Assembly: GCA_038209555.1 (NCBI GenBank)
Contig: JBBQXP010000093.1
Location: forward strand, 1 to 10,547
Reading direction: 5' to 3'
DNA from: DASQGA01 sp038209555
GTDB lineage: Bacteria; Actinomycetota; Thermoleophilia; Gaiellales; Gaiellaceae
Length of the DNA stretch: 10,547 nt
The position numbers and the translations under genes are program-made. Under the pieces are notes generated by a model. The model saw only the letters and a program-made list of their open reading frames with translations. It was not told the origin of the DNA and ran no database searches. This document shows positions 1 to 6,639 of this stretch, piece after piece; within the stretch, counting starts at the first letter, position 1; each line of letters begins with the position of its first letter.

Positions 1-411
1 GGCGAACGCCTGCAGCCACGCCATGTTCTTGGGGACGAGCTGGCCCTTTGTCCCACCGCCGGCCCATGCCGGTGTATAGAGGATCGTAAAGACGACATCG
101 ATACCGCGGAGGGCCGCTTCCCGCACCATCTGGTCGTAGTCGTAGTGGCCTGGCTTCGACCACCGGTAACTCGCCGGGTCGCCGAAGGTGCCCAGCGCAG
201 GCTTCGTCGGCGAAGCGTCCCGCCAGTTCAGCGTCACACGCACGACCTGCGCGCGAAGCTCGCTGAACTGCTGGAAGGCCTGACCGGTGTTCCCCAGGGC
301 CTGGGCGCTGTCGTAGATCCCGAGTTTCATCCCCCGCGCTGCAGAGGCAGCGGAGACGAGAACGAGCGCGCAGAAAACGGCGAGCAAAAGTGGAACGATT
401 CTCTTGAGCAT
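1..411 (-). CDS. Secreted glycoside hydrolase-like protein, N-terminal part (3' end outside window)
   Basis: The first 137 residues are visible, from an ATG at 411 down to the window edge. Residues 1-24 form a classical signal peptide: basic start MLKR, a long Leu/Val/Ala core, then an ASA-A type cleavage region, so the protein is exported. The mature start (MKLGIYDSAQAL) followed by VVRVTLNWRDASP (57-68) and GIDVVFTILYTPAWAGGG (103-120) resembles the first beta/alpha units of a (beta/alpha)8 barrel of the GH5/GH39-like clan A type found in actinobacterial secreted hydrolases. The catalytic acids lie beyond the visible part, so activity and substrate cannot be read. A GGGAG ribosome site lies 4 bases before the ATG. 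With polysaccharide genes nearby it may trim or release the product; that is inference. It could instead be an inactive barrel protein. Confidence 0.75.
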   Translation of the reverse strand, partial: MLKRIVPLLLAVFCALVLVSAASAARGMKLGIYDSAQALGNTGQAFQQFSELRAQVVRVTLNWRDASPTKPALGTFGDPASYRWSKPGHYDYDQMVREAALRGIDVVFTILYTPAWAGGGTKGQLVPKNMAWLQAFA

Positions 412-485
412 CAGACTCCCGGTAGTAAGACCCCGAACGTTTCTCATCGGCAGCGCGCCGAGCGAAGCTGAAGGGTAGCGGCTGG

Positions 486-514
486 ATGTCATGACCGAGC
501 CGAAGGCGTGTCAA
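486..514 (-). promoter_or_regulatory. Candidate sigma-70-type promoter for the secreted hydrolase
   Basis: On the minus strand a perfect -35 hexamer TTGACA (514-509) is followed after exactly 17 bases by TGACAT (491-486), a weak -10 that keeps the first T and the final AT. The start point would be near 479, giving a leader of about 68 bases before the ATG at 411. The -35 and spacing match the clearer promoter at 9089-9117; the poor -10 keeps confidence low. Confidence 0.35.
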
Positions 515-567
515 GAAAAGGTCAAGCCCGTGAATCGCTCACCCAGACGAGTCATCTGACGAATAAG

Positions 568-595
568 GGCCGGAGTGCGGGTCGAACCCCCGGCC
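568..595. repeat. Hairpin with 6-bp GGCCGG/CCGGCC stem
   Basis: GGCCGG (568-573) pairs perfectly with CCGGCC (590-595), and inside it GGG (579-581) faces CCC (587-589) across TCGAA. Read on the minus strand the loop contains GGTTCGACC, which looks like a tRNA T-loop, but a 5-bp T-stem does not form around it and no D-arm or acceptor pairing follows. Confidence 0.5.
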
Positions 596-654
596 TGACG
601 AGCGTAGGACGCGCGATACAGGGCGCCGACGCCACCTTTTTAGGGGCTCGATCC

Positions 655-675
655 GATGGTCTCTCCACTACCATC
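655..675. repeat. Hairpin with 6-bp GATGGT/ACCATC stem
   Basis: GATGGT (655-660) and ACCATC (670-675) form a perfect 6-bp stem closing a 9-base loop. It lies between the hairpins at 568-595 and 741-787 and may be one arm of a larger folded RNA. No T-tract follows on either strand, so a terminator role is unlikely. Confidence 0.45.
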
Positions 676-740
676 ATGGGGCACGCTCGACGTGTCGGGG
701 GGGCTAGCCTTTTGGGCTACCGGCCATTGGGCGTCCGCGT

Positions 741-787
741 CCGATTGGGGGGCGGATCCCACGGACAGGTTCCCGTCCCCCAATCGG
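741..787. repeat. Perfect 11-bp inverted repeat, possible terminator or RNA element
   Basis: CCGATTGGGGG (741-751) is the exact reverse complement of CCCCCAATCGG (777-787). Between them ACGG (761-764) and CCGT (773-776) can form a second stem stacked on the outer one, leaving a 9-base bulge. On the plus strand the stem is followed by GCTTTTCC, a short T-run; on the minus strand no T-run follows. It starts about 80 bases beyond the stop of the decarboxylase, so it could stabilise or end that mRNA, or terminate a plus-strand transcript from the gap. Confidence 0.5.
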
Positions 788-867
788 GCTTTTCCTCGGC
801 CTTTCCGGTCGGTTTCAAACTGCGCCACCACCCGCGATGCTGACCCGCCGTCCGGCTGGGGGCGCTG

Positions 868-1815
868 TCAGGCGCTGACGGTTCCGACCGGCTTTCCTCC
901 GAGGGAGTCGAGGGTTCGTTCGAGGCCTTCATCGAGCTCGACCGTCGGCTCCCACCCGAGCAACTGCCGCGCCCTGGTGATGTCGGGCTGGCGCACCTGG
1001 GGGTCGTCGACGGGGAGCGCCTCGAAGACGACCTCACTCGCCGACCGTGTCACCCGTATGACCGCTTCCGCAAGCTCGAGGAGCGTCTTCTCGATCGGGT
1101 TTCCGATATTCACGGGCAGATGCTCTCCGCTCGTCGCAAGCGCGTACAGACCCCGGATGAGGTCATCCACGTAGCAGAAGCTCCGTGTCTGGCTCCCGTC
1201 GCCGAAGACGGTGAGCGGCTTGTTTTCGAGCGCCTGTCGCATGAAGGTCGGGATCGCGCGGCCGTCGTTCGGCCGCATGCGGGGCCCGTAGGTGTTGAAG
1301 ATCCTGACGATGCACGTGTCGACGCCCTGCTGCCGGTGATACGCCATCGCCAGCGCCTCGGCGTACCGCTTCGCCTCGTCGTAGACGCCTCGGGGCCCGA
1401 TCGGGTTCACGTTCCCCCAGTAGGTCTCCGGCTGAGGGTGCACCTGCGGATCGCCGTACACCTCGCTGGTCGAGGCGAGCAGGAAACGCGCCCGCTTCAG
1501 CTTGGCGAGGCCGAGCATGTGGTGCGTCCCGTAGGAGCCCACCTTGAGCGTGTGGAGCGGCAGGCGCAGGTAGTCGATCGGGCTCGCCGGGCTCGCCAGG
1601 TGGAAGACGAGGTCGGCCGGCTCCTCGAAATGGAACGGTTCCGTCAGATCGTGGTTCACGAAGACGAAGTCGTCGGCCCTGATGTGCTCGATGTTCTGGA
1701 GCGAGCCTGTGTCCAGGTTGTCGACGCACAGCACCCGGTGCCCCTTGTCGAGCAGGAAGTCGCAAAGGTGGGACCCGAGAAAGCCGGCGCCGCCGGTGAC
1801 AAGAGCAGTGCTCAC
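868..1815 (-). CDS. uxs: UDP-glucuronate decarboxylase (UDP-xylose synthase), SDR family
   Basis: This 315-residue cytosolic enzyme of the extended short-chain dehydrogenase family should oxidise, decarboxylate and re-reduce UDP-glucuronic acid to UDP-xylose using tightly bound NAD. The Rossmann nucleotide site TGGAGFLGSH is at residues 7-16, the acidic residue of CVDNLDTG at Asp32 would bind the NAD ribose, and HLASPASPIDY (72-82) is typical of the decarboxylase branch. The active site shows TSEVYG (Thr116, Glu118) and YDEAK (Tyr145, Lys149). Full length matches bacterial soluble UXS proteins. The start is GTG with AGG about 8 bases upstream; the nearby ATG at 1823 is out of frame and stops at once. 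It would feed xylose to the glycosyltransferases in this window. A related dTDP- or UDP-sugar epimerase is the main alternative. Confidence 0.88.
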   Translation of the reverse strand: MSTALVTGGAGFLGSHLCDFLLDKGHRVLCVDNLDTGSLQNIEHIRADDFVFVNHDLTEPFHFEEPADLVFHLASPASPIDYLRLPLHTLKVGSYGTHHMLGLAKLKRARFLLASTSEVYGDPQVHPQPETYWGNVNPIGPRGVYDEAKRYAEALAMAYHRQQGVDTCIVRIFNTYGPRMRPNDGRAIPTFMRQALENKPLTVFGDGSQTRSFCYVDDLIRGLYALATSGEHLPVNIGNPIEKTLLELAEAVIRVTRSASEVVFEALPVDDPQVRQPDITRARQLLGWEPTVELDEGLERTLDSLGGKPVGTVSA

Positions 1816-1824
1816 AGACGCATC

Positions 1825-1854
1825 CTAGCCTGGAGGGGCTACGTTTCTAGCCTG
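1825..1854. promoter_or_regulatory. Direct repeat CTAGCCTG in the divergent spacer between decarboxylase and oxidase
   Basis: The 128-base spacer 1816-1943 holds two copies of CTAGCCTG, at 1825-1832 and 1847-1854, spaced 22 bases start to start, about two helical turns. On the minus strand each copy (CAGGCTAG) leads into a -10-like hexamer, TAGAAA and TAGGAT, but neither has a good -35 at the right distance. A TTGACG lies upstream with poor spacing. These may be regulator sites or overlapping promoters for the decarboxylase; I found no clear promoter for the oxidase. Confidence 0.3.
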
Positions 1855-1943
1855 ATGGACCAGGCAGGAACGTCAATCAAACCTCGCACTCGCTCGTCGC
1901 ACCTGGTGATGAGTTCCGTCCGCACGGATTGTTTGGTGCTGCC

Positions 1944-3026
1944 ATGACGCCGCTCAGCCGGCGGCGCTTCCTGATCGCCGCTGCGCCGGTGCTCGGAGCG
2001 GCGCCGCTGCTCCGACACCTCCTCCCCGAGGACGCCCGGGCTGAGAGTCATGGCGCTCAGGAGCATTCCGGCCACCGCATGGGCGGTCTCGAGGCGCCCG
2101 GTGCACGGGGCGAGAGCGAGGCTCTGCTGGTTCCGCCGGCTGCCGAGCCGGCGAGCCGGGGGCGGATCCGGGAGGTCGAATTGGTGGCGGAGAACCGCGA
2201 GATCGAGGTCGCAAAGGGCATCCACTTTCCGGCCTGGACGTACAACGGCACCGTCCCCGGTCCTGTCATCCGTGCCACCGAGGGTGACCTCCTACGTGTC
2301 CGTTTCCGGAACGAGGGCACCCACCCGCACTCGATCCACTTCCACGGGATCCACGCACCGCGGATGGACGGCGTCCTCGACCCGGTGGCACCCGGAGAGT
2401 CCTTCACGTACGAGTTCGAGGCACGGCCCTACGGGATACAGGCCTACCACTGCCACACGAGCCCGCTCGCCCAGCACATCCAGCGCGGCCTCTACGGAGC
2501 CTTCGTCATCGACCCGCCCGAGCCGAGGCCTCCCGCGCAGGAGCTCGTCATGGTGCTCTCGGGCTTCGACCTCGACGGCGACGAGCAAAACGAAGTGCAC
2601 GCCGTCAACGGCCGCGCTTTCTACTACGCCAAGTACCCCATCGTCGCCAAGCGCTCGCAGACAGTCCGGATCTACCTCGCCAACATGACCGAATACGACC
2701 TCGTGAACTCCTTCCACCTCCACGGTGAGTTCTTCCGCCTCTATCGCACCGGGTCGACCGATCACCACGAGTACACGGACACCGTCACCCTCGGGCAGGG
2801 CGAGCGCTGCATCCTCGAGATCGACTTCCACCACAAGGGGCTCTACATGTTCCACGCCCACCAGTCGAAGTTCGCCCAGGGAGGCTGGATGGGGTGGTTC
2901 AACGTGGTCGATACGGACGCCGAGGCAGCCGGCGCCGCGGTGGCGCTGAACGGCTATGCCGATGAGTTCGCGCGCTGCGATCCGTGCGTGAACGAGATCG
3001 GCGCGAAGGCGCTGCTCAAGTACTGA
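1944..3026 (+). CDS. Tat-exported two-domain multicopper oxidase (laccase-like)
   Basis: With the ATG at 1944 the protein has 360 residues. It opens with a twin-arginine signal (SRRRFLIAAAPVLGAAPLL, 5-23), followed by a His-rich linker, so it is exported folded, probably with copper. An in-frame TTG at 1929 would add five residues but spoils nothing; neither start has a good ribosome site. Two cupredoxin domains follow. Domain 1 carries IHFHG (His132, His134) and YHCHTSPLAQHIQRGL (168-183), with type 1 copper ligands Cys170, His178 and an earlier His, and Leu183 in the axial place often held by Met. Domain 2 carries FHLHG (His258, His260) and MFHAHQ (His304, His306) but no HCH. Type 1 copper only in domain 1 plus shared His pairs fits a type C two-domain oxidase, with a trinuclear centre at trimer interfaces. 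Cys345/Cys348 form a C-terminal CxxC. Substrate unknown; a nitrite reductase relative is less likely because of the HCH triad. Confidence 0.85.
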   Translation: MTPLSRRRFLIAAAPVLGAAPLLRHLLPEDARAESHGAQEHSGHRMGGLEAPGARGESEALLVPPAAEPASRGRIREVELVAENREIEVAKGIHFPAWTYNGTVPGPVIRATEGDLLRVRFRNEGTHPHSIHFHGIHAPRMDGVLDPVAPGESFTYEFEARPYGIQAYHCHTSPLAQHIQRGLYGAFVIDPPEPRPPAQELVMVLSGFDLDGDEQNEVHAVNGRAFYYAKYPIVAKRSQTVRIYLANMTEYDLVNSFHLHGEFFRLYRTGSTDHHEYTDTVTLGQGERCILEIDFHHKGLYMFHAHQSKFAQGGWMGWFNVVDTDAEAAGAAVALNGYADEFARCDPCVNEIGAKALLKY

Positions 3027-3036
3027 CCGACTCGCG

Positions 3037-3053
3037 GCCGGAGCGACGCCGGC
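3037..3053. terminator. Small hairpin between convergent genes
   Basis: GCCGG (3037-3041) pairs with CCGGC (3049-3053) over a 7-base loop in the 43-base gap between the oxidase and the glycosyltransferase, which converge here. No T-tract follows on either strand, so it is at best a weak, two-way terminator. Confidence 0.3.
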
Positions 3054-3069
3054 TCAGCCCGCGCAAAGC

Positions 3070-4008
3070 TCAGCGCAGGTCCTTGTTCGACTCCATGTCG
3101 AACCACATCGCGAAGAGCAGGAGTTGGGTGCCGGAGATGACCAGGAGGGCGACGAGGACGATCGTGGCCACCGTGATGCTGTTACCGGCGAGGCGGAGAG
3201 CCGTCTCCACGATTCCGAGGAGGAGCCCGACGCCTACGAACAGAAAGCCGAGGAAGTAGAAGAGGACGAGCGGGTGGAAGTCCCTGATCACGTACTTCTC
3301 CTTCAGGCGCCAGAAGAAGCCCTTCACCAGCAGCCACGCGATCGCCGGCACGACGCGGCTCAGGCGGATGCCGCTCCGCTCGCCGATGCCGTAGATCGGC
3401 CGCGAGGGATAGTCACGGACGCGGCGGTTCCACACGTTCAGATGCACGAGGATGTCGTTCGGGAAGCCGTAGCGCCGGTAGATGCGGTCGAGGTCGAGGA
3501 GCTTCAGCGTCTCGAGGTTCACGGCCGTGTAGCCGGACTGCGAGTCGGCAACGTGCCAGTAGCCGGACGCGATCTTGGTCAGGAAGGAGAGGATCGCGTT
3601 CCCGATGTAGCGGGTGCGCGGGATGAGCTTCCACGCCTGGCCGGTGAAGAGCCGGTTGGCCTTCGCGTAGTCGCACTCGCCCCGGCCGACCGCCGAGACG
3701 AGCGTCTCGAGGTCATCGGGATCCATCTGGCCGTCGGCTGCCATGACGCCCGTGACGTCGATCTCCTCGGCGATCGCCCGCCGGTACCCGGAGACGATGG
3801 CCGCCCCGACCCCTTCGTTCCGCTCGTGGGCGATCAGGTCGACACGTGAGTCGGCGCCGCGTGCCCTCTCCGCCGTCCCGTCCTTCGAGCCGTCGTCGAC
3901 GACGAAGATCCGGTCGACGAACGCCGGGATCGAGGAGACCGTGGACCCGATCAGCGCCTCCTCGTCGTAAGCGGGCACGACCACCGCGACGCGCTTGCCG
4001 TCGATCAT
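3070..4008 (-). CDS. Membrane-associated family 2 glycosyltransferase
   Basis: The 312-residue protein has a complete GT-A catalytic domain of the dolichol/polyprenyl-phosphate sugar synthase type: VVPAYDEEALIG (10-21), FVVDDGSKDGT (35-45) and the DxD-type ADGQMDPDDL (91-100), which binds metal and nucleotide sugar. DSQSGYTA (155-162) is the acceptor-side motif common in this group. The catalytic part faces the cytosol. Two hydrophobic segments, about 246-270 and 278-302, follow near the C-terminus, a layout shared with enzymes that load sugars onto a polyprenyl carrier. It starts 4 bases after the stop of the Wzz-like gene, so the two are almost certainly co-transcribed and perhaps translationally coupled; no good separate ribosome site is visible. 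Donor sugar cannot be read from sequence. It could make a polyprenyl-phosphate monosaccharide for extracytoplasmic transfer or extend a lipid-linked repeat unit. Confidence 0.85.
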   Translation of the reverse strand: MIDGKRVAVVVPAYDEEALIGSTVSSIPAFVDRIFVVDDGSKDGTAERARGADSRVDLIAHERNEGVGAAIVSGYRRAIAEEIDVTGVMAADGQMDPDDLETLVSAVGRGECDYAKANRLFTGQAWKLIPRTRYIGNAILSFLTKIASGYWHVADSQSGYTAVNLETLKLLDLDRIYRRYGFPNDILVHLNVWNRRVRDYPSRPIYGIGERSGIRLSRVVPAIAWLLVKGFFWRLKEKYVIRDFHPLVLFYFLGFLFVGVGLLLGIVETALRLAGNSITVATIVLVALLVISGTQLLLFAMWFDMESNKDLR

Positions 4009-4012
4009 GGGT

Positions 4013-4915
4013 CTAGGCCGGTGCGCGGCGGGAAGCGATCAGAGGCGTCCAGAGAAGCGCCAGCGCGATGCCGACGAGGAGGCCGATGACACCGCCGGCG
4101 ACGATCGAGCTCTTCGGGCTCCGGGCCGGCACCTTGGTCGCAACGGCCTTCGTCAGGACTCGTCCCCGCTCGACCTGGCGGGCCAGCTCCAGCAGCTGAC
4201 GCGTCTCCGCCTGCTGCTCCAGCAGCTGGCCGCGTTGCTGCTCGAAGAGGCTCAGCTGAGTGCTCAGGATCAGCCGCTCGACCTGCGAGAGCCCCTGGGC
4301 CGAGCTGACCGCGGCGTTGTAGTCGTTGATCCGGCGCTCGATCAGCGCGAGCTCGCGGGTCTGGCCCGCGAGGAGCTCCTCCTGCGCCTTGATCTTCACG
4401 TCGACGTACCCGGAGGTCTTGTCGACCACGATCTCCGCGATCAGGTTGGCTGCCTTTGCGCTCTCGGCCCGCCAGGGCCCCCAAACACCGATCTCGACGA
4501 GCTGCACCGTGGTCGTTGTCGCCCGGGTCTGCGTGACCCCGACCTGCTTCGTCGAGATCCCGCGGCGCAGCCGGCCTGGGTCAACTCCAACCTTGCGGGA
4601 CACCTCCTGAACGACCTCGTCGCTTCGCGCCACCTGACCCACGGTCGCGGGGTTCGTCGCGGGGCTCTGGATCGCCTGGTTCCCGGAGGGCGAGAGCTGG
4701 TTTCCAGGGTAGACGGTCGCCCTGGCCTGGAACACGTTCCCACCCCCGAGCGAAAGCAGATAGCCGATCACGGCTCCTACCACGACGCCGGCCGCGACGA
4801 GCCACCAGCGCCGGAGAATGGTCTGGCCGACTCCGGCCAGGCTCACCTCTCGCTCGGCCTCGAGATCGGTGAGCGGGCGCGGCTGGTCGCGCGCAGGCTC
4901 TCTCTCCGGGCGCAT
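4013..4915 (-). CDS. Wzz-type polysaccharide chain-length regulator
   Basis: The 300-residue protein shows the polysaccharide co-polymerase layout: a cytosolic N-terminus, a membrane helix at about 37-56 (RRWWLVAAGVVVGAVIGYLL), a large extracytoplasmic domain, a Gln/Glu/Leu-rich helical stretch at about 175-250 likely to be coiled coil, a Pro-containing segment (VPARSPKSS, 262-270) and a second membrane helix at about 271-291. Such proteins assemble in the membrane and set the length of polymers made by Wzy. The cytosolic tail is only about nine residues (IASRRAPA end), with no fused tyrosine kinase and no tyrosine cluster, so control by a BY-kinase would need a separate protein. The divergent neighbour is the likely polymerase. 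A TAGAGT hexamer lies 10-15 bases before the ATG without a good -35, and no ribosome site is visible, so a near-leaderless mRNA is possible. Confidence 0.82.
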   Translation of the reverse strand: MRPEREPARDQPRPLTDLEAEREVSLAGVGQTILRRWWLVAAGVVVGAVIGYLLSLGGGNVFQARATVYPGNQLSPSGNQAIQSPATNPATVGQVARSDEVVQEVSRKVGVDPGRLRRGISTKQVGVTQTRATTTTVQLVEIGVWGPWRAESAKAANLIAEIVVDKTSGYVDVKIKAQEELLAGQTRELALIERRINDYNAAVSSAQGLSQVERLILSTQLSLFEQQRGQLLEQQAETRQLLELARQVERGRVLTKAVATKVPARSPKSSIVAGGVIGLLVGIALALLWTPLIASRRAPA

Positions 4916-4935
4916 AGCGGCCCGACTCTACCAGC

Positions 4936-4977
4936 GCAGATCGGGCGCTCCGGCTACCGACTGGATGGCCGATCTGC
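4936..4977. promoter_or_regulatory. 9-bp inverted repeat in the wzz/polymerase divergent spacer
   Basis: GCAGATCGG (4936-4944) and CCGATCTGC (4969-4977) are exact reverse complements, 33 bases start to start (about three helical turns). The spacer 4916-5049 must carry promoters for both divergent genes. A 10-base palindrome GTCGATCGAC (5023-5032) also lies there, just before the polymerase start. Arms on one face of the helix would suit a dimeric or looping regulator controlling both genes; alternatively it is an RNA hairpin in the leader of one of them. Confidence 0.4.
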
Positions 4978-5049
4978 AATTGGCGTGCCCTCGGAGACGG
5001 GCCATCGGAGGGTGTGGTAGTTGTCGATCGACCATCTACAGTTCCGCGG

Positions 5050-6567
5050 ATGGCGATCGAGGGTGCCACGGTGGAGCTCGCCGCCGCCGTCGGTGGGGCC
5101 GCCGCCGCCGCAGCCCTCCTAGGCCGGAGCAAGTGGATCGTCGTCCCGGCGCTCGCGGCGCTCGCCGCCGCCGAGATCCTGCTCGGGCTCTCGCTCGTGA
5201 CGCGGACTGACCTCGAGCCGGCGTTCTCCTCTGCGCCCCGGCTCGCCGCCACGGCGCTTGCTGGAGCCGCCCTGCTCGCGGCGACATTCGCCTTCTACCG
5301 CTTTCCGGCCTGGACTCCCGTGGGGCTTCTCGTGGCCGCGCCCTTCCGTGTCCCCGTCGGGTTTGCCGGAGACGACGTCCTGCTCCTCTTGCCCCTCTAT
5401 TTCGTGCTAGCGGCCGCCGTGCTGGCGTTCGTCGCGCGGGTTCTGCACGGAGCCGAGCTGAAGCCGATCCCGCTCCTCTTCGCGGGCCCGGCGGCCGTGT
5501 TCAACCTACTCGCGGCGGCGTCCCTCTCCTGGTCGACCGACGCTCGCAACGGCACGATCGCGCTCGTCTTCTTCCTGCTTCCCTTCTCGGCGCTCGCAGC
5601 TGTCGTCGCGCGTTCACCCTTCGAGCGCTGGACCCCTCGCGCCCTTGCGACCGCCCTTGTGTCGCTCGCCTGCGCGTTCACCGCAGTCGGGCTCTGGCAA
5701 CTCAAGAGCGGTGATCTTTTCTTCGCGCCAGATCTCGAGGTGAGCAACGCGTACACCACCTTCTTCCGGGTCACCTCAGTCTTCAAGGATCCGAGCATCT
5801 ACGGGCGCCATCTCGCGCTCGCGATCGTCGTGCTCGTCGCGGCCCTTTGGCTGGGACGAATCGGTCTGCTCGCCGGAAGTGCGCTGGTCGCTTTCCTCTG
5901 GATCGGCCTCTATTTTTCCTACTCCCAATCGAGCATGGTGGCTCTCGGGGCGGGAGTCCTCGCTGTGAGCCTCGTCGCCGCCGACGCGCACAGCCGACGA
6001 GTCATCTTGGCAGCCACCCTGGCGTTCGTCCTCCTGGCAGTCCCGGTGCTCCTGGCCACCGGGAAAGACGACAGCCTGCGACGGCTCACGAGTGGAAGGT
6101 CGGACCTAGTCGAGAACGCCGTCGACGTGATCCGGGAGCATCCCCTCGTGGGAGTGGGAATCGGGGCCGAGGCGCGCGAGAGCAGGGAGCTTGCGCGGGC
6201 AAAGGGTAATCGGGTCCGCAAGCCCTCGCATACGACACCGCTGACCGTCACGGCGGAGCTAGGCGTCCTCGGCGTGCTCGCATACCTCGCGTTTCTCACG
6301 GGCGGTGCAGTGATGCTCGTGCGCACCTACCGCCGGCAGGACCATGCCCTGGGGCTCGCGCTCGGCGCAGCGTTCCTCCTCCTCGTCGTCCATTCGCTCT
6401 TCTACAGCGGGTTCTTCGAGGATCCGCTCATGTGGGGTACGCTCGCCACAGCGGCCGCGGCGCTCCTCGCTCCGCTAGGTGTCGCCGCTCCAAGCCCTGC
6501 GGTGGCGGGCCCGACCGGGCTCGGACGCCCGGCGGTGGCGGGCCAACAGAACAAGGAAGTCGTCTAG
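5050..6567 (+). CDS. O-antigen polymerase/ligase-like membrane protein (Wzy/WaaL superfamily)
   Basis: From the ATG at 5050 this is 505 residues, almost all of it Leu/Ala/Val-rich with roughly a dozen membrane-spanning stretches separated by short Arg-containing loops, the size and shape of Wzy polymerases and WaaL ligases. The conserved C-terminal region is recognisable: a larger extracytoplasmic loop with DVIREHPLVGVGIGAEAR, then SHTTPLTVTAELGVLGVLAYL, where His394 and Glu403 correspond to the His and Glu conserved in this superfamily. It should join lipid-linked repeat units on the outer face of the membrane. An upstream in-frame GTG at 5014 would add 12 residues, but its GGAGG lies only two bases away, so I prefer the ATG. 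Its head-to-head position with the Wzz-like gene supports polymerase over ligase. Wzy and WaaL cannot be separated firmly by sequence alone. Confidence 0.82.
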   Translation: MAIEGATVELAAAVGGAAAAAALLGRSKWIVVPALAALAAAEILLGLSLVTRTDLEPAFSSAPRLAATALAGAALLAATFAFYRFPAWTPVGLLVAAPFRVPVGFAGDDVLLLLPLYFVLAAAVLAFVARVLHGAELKPIPLLFAGPAAVFNLLAAASLSWSTDARNGTIALVFFLLPFSALAAVVARSPFERWTPRALATALVSLACAFTAVGLWQLKSGDLFFAPDLEVSNAYTTFFRVTSVFKDPSIYGRHLALAIVVLVAALWLGRIGLLAGSALVAFLWIGLYFSYSQSSMVALGAGVLAVSLVAADAHSRRVILAATLAFVLLAVPVLLATGKDDSLRRLTSGRSDLVENAVDVIREHPLVGVGIGAEARESRELARAKGNRVRKPSHTTPLTVTAELGVLGVLAYLAFLTGGAVMLVRTYRRQDHALGLALGAAFLLLVVHSLFYSGFFEDPLMWGTLATAAAALLAPLGVAAPSPAVAGPTGLGRPAVAGQQNKEVV

Positions 6568-6575
6568 GGCGCCTG

Positions 6576-6593
6576 GCGGCGCGACCCCGCCGC
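6576..6593 (+). terminator. GC hairpin just after the polymerase-like gene
   Basis: GCGGCG (6576-6581) pairs perfectly with CGCCGC (6588-6593) over a 6-base loop, nine bases after the stop at 6567. No T-tract follows. It could slow or end transcription between the polymerase-like and propeller genes, or only stabilise the mRNA; the 72-base gap is short enough for read-through. Confidence 0.3.
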
Positions 6594-6639
6594 AGCCGCT
6601 GGCATACTCGAGAGAGGGTCCGCCCCAGCCCGTTTCCCT

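Larger units (their letters stand above)
412..867. other. 456-base non-coding gap with several hairpins
   Basis: The gap separates two minus-strand genes. Open frames exist on both strands, but their translations are Arg/Ser/Pro-rich with no recognisable motif or ribosome site, so I call no gene. It holds the candidate hydrolase promoter at 486-514 and at least three hairpins (568-595, 655-675, 741-787). A weak GGCG-CCGA-CGCC stem at 622-633 is followed closely by five T (637-641) on the plus strand. A further bulged stem can form from GGCTAGCC and GGGCTACC near 711-721. A short palindrome at 867-879 covers the stop of the upstream gene. The density of foldable segments suggests a structured RNA, either a 3' UTR of the decarboxylase transcript or a separate small RNA. 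I do not recognise a known RNA family in it. Confidence 0.5.

Noticed and set aside
565..600. tRNA-like T-loop (GGTTCGACC on the minus strand)
   Set aside because: The flanking bases give only three of five T-stem pairs, and no D-arm, anticodon arm or acceptor pairing could be placed at normal distances.
640..700. GGAGAGACC on the minus strand recalling a glycine riboswitch
   Set aside because: The partner block expected downstream (CCGAAGG-type) is missing and there is no glycine-related gene; the local stem 655-675 explains the bases better.
508..1174. Small plus-strand open frames in the 412-867 gap
   Set aside because: No ribosome site, Arg/Ser/Pro-rich translations, and overlap with hairpins or with the decarboxylase; no evidence that they are translated.
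1120..1947. Plus-strand open frame opposite the decarboxylase
   Set aside because: It is antisense to a gene with full SDR motifs and its translation shows no family pattern.
3995..5020. Plus-strand open frame of about 341 codons opposite the wzz-like gene
   Set aside because: The minus strand has clear membrane helices and a coiled-coil pattern; the plus product is Arg/Asp/Leu-rich shadow sequence.
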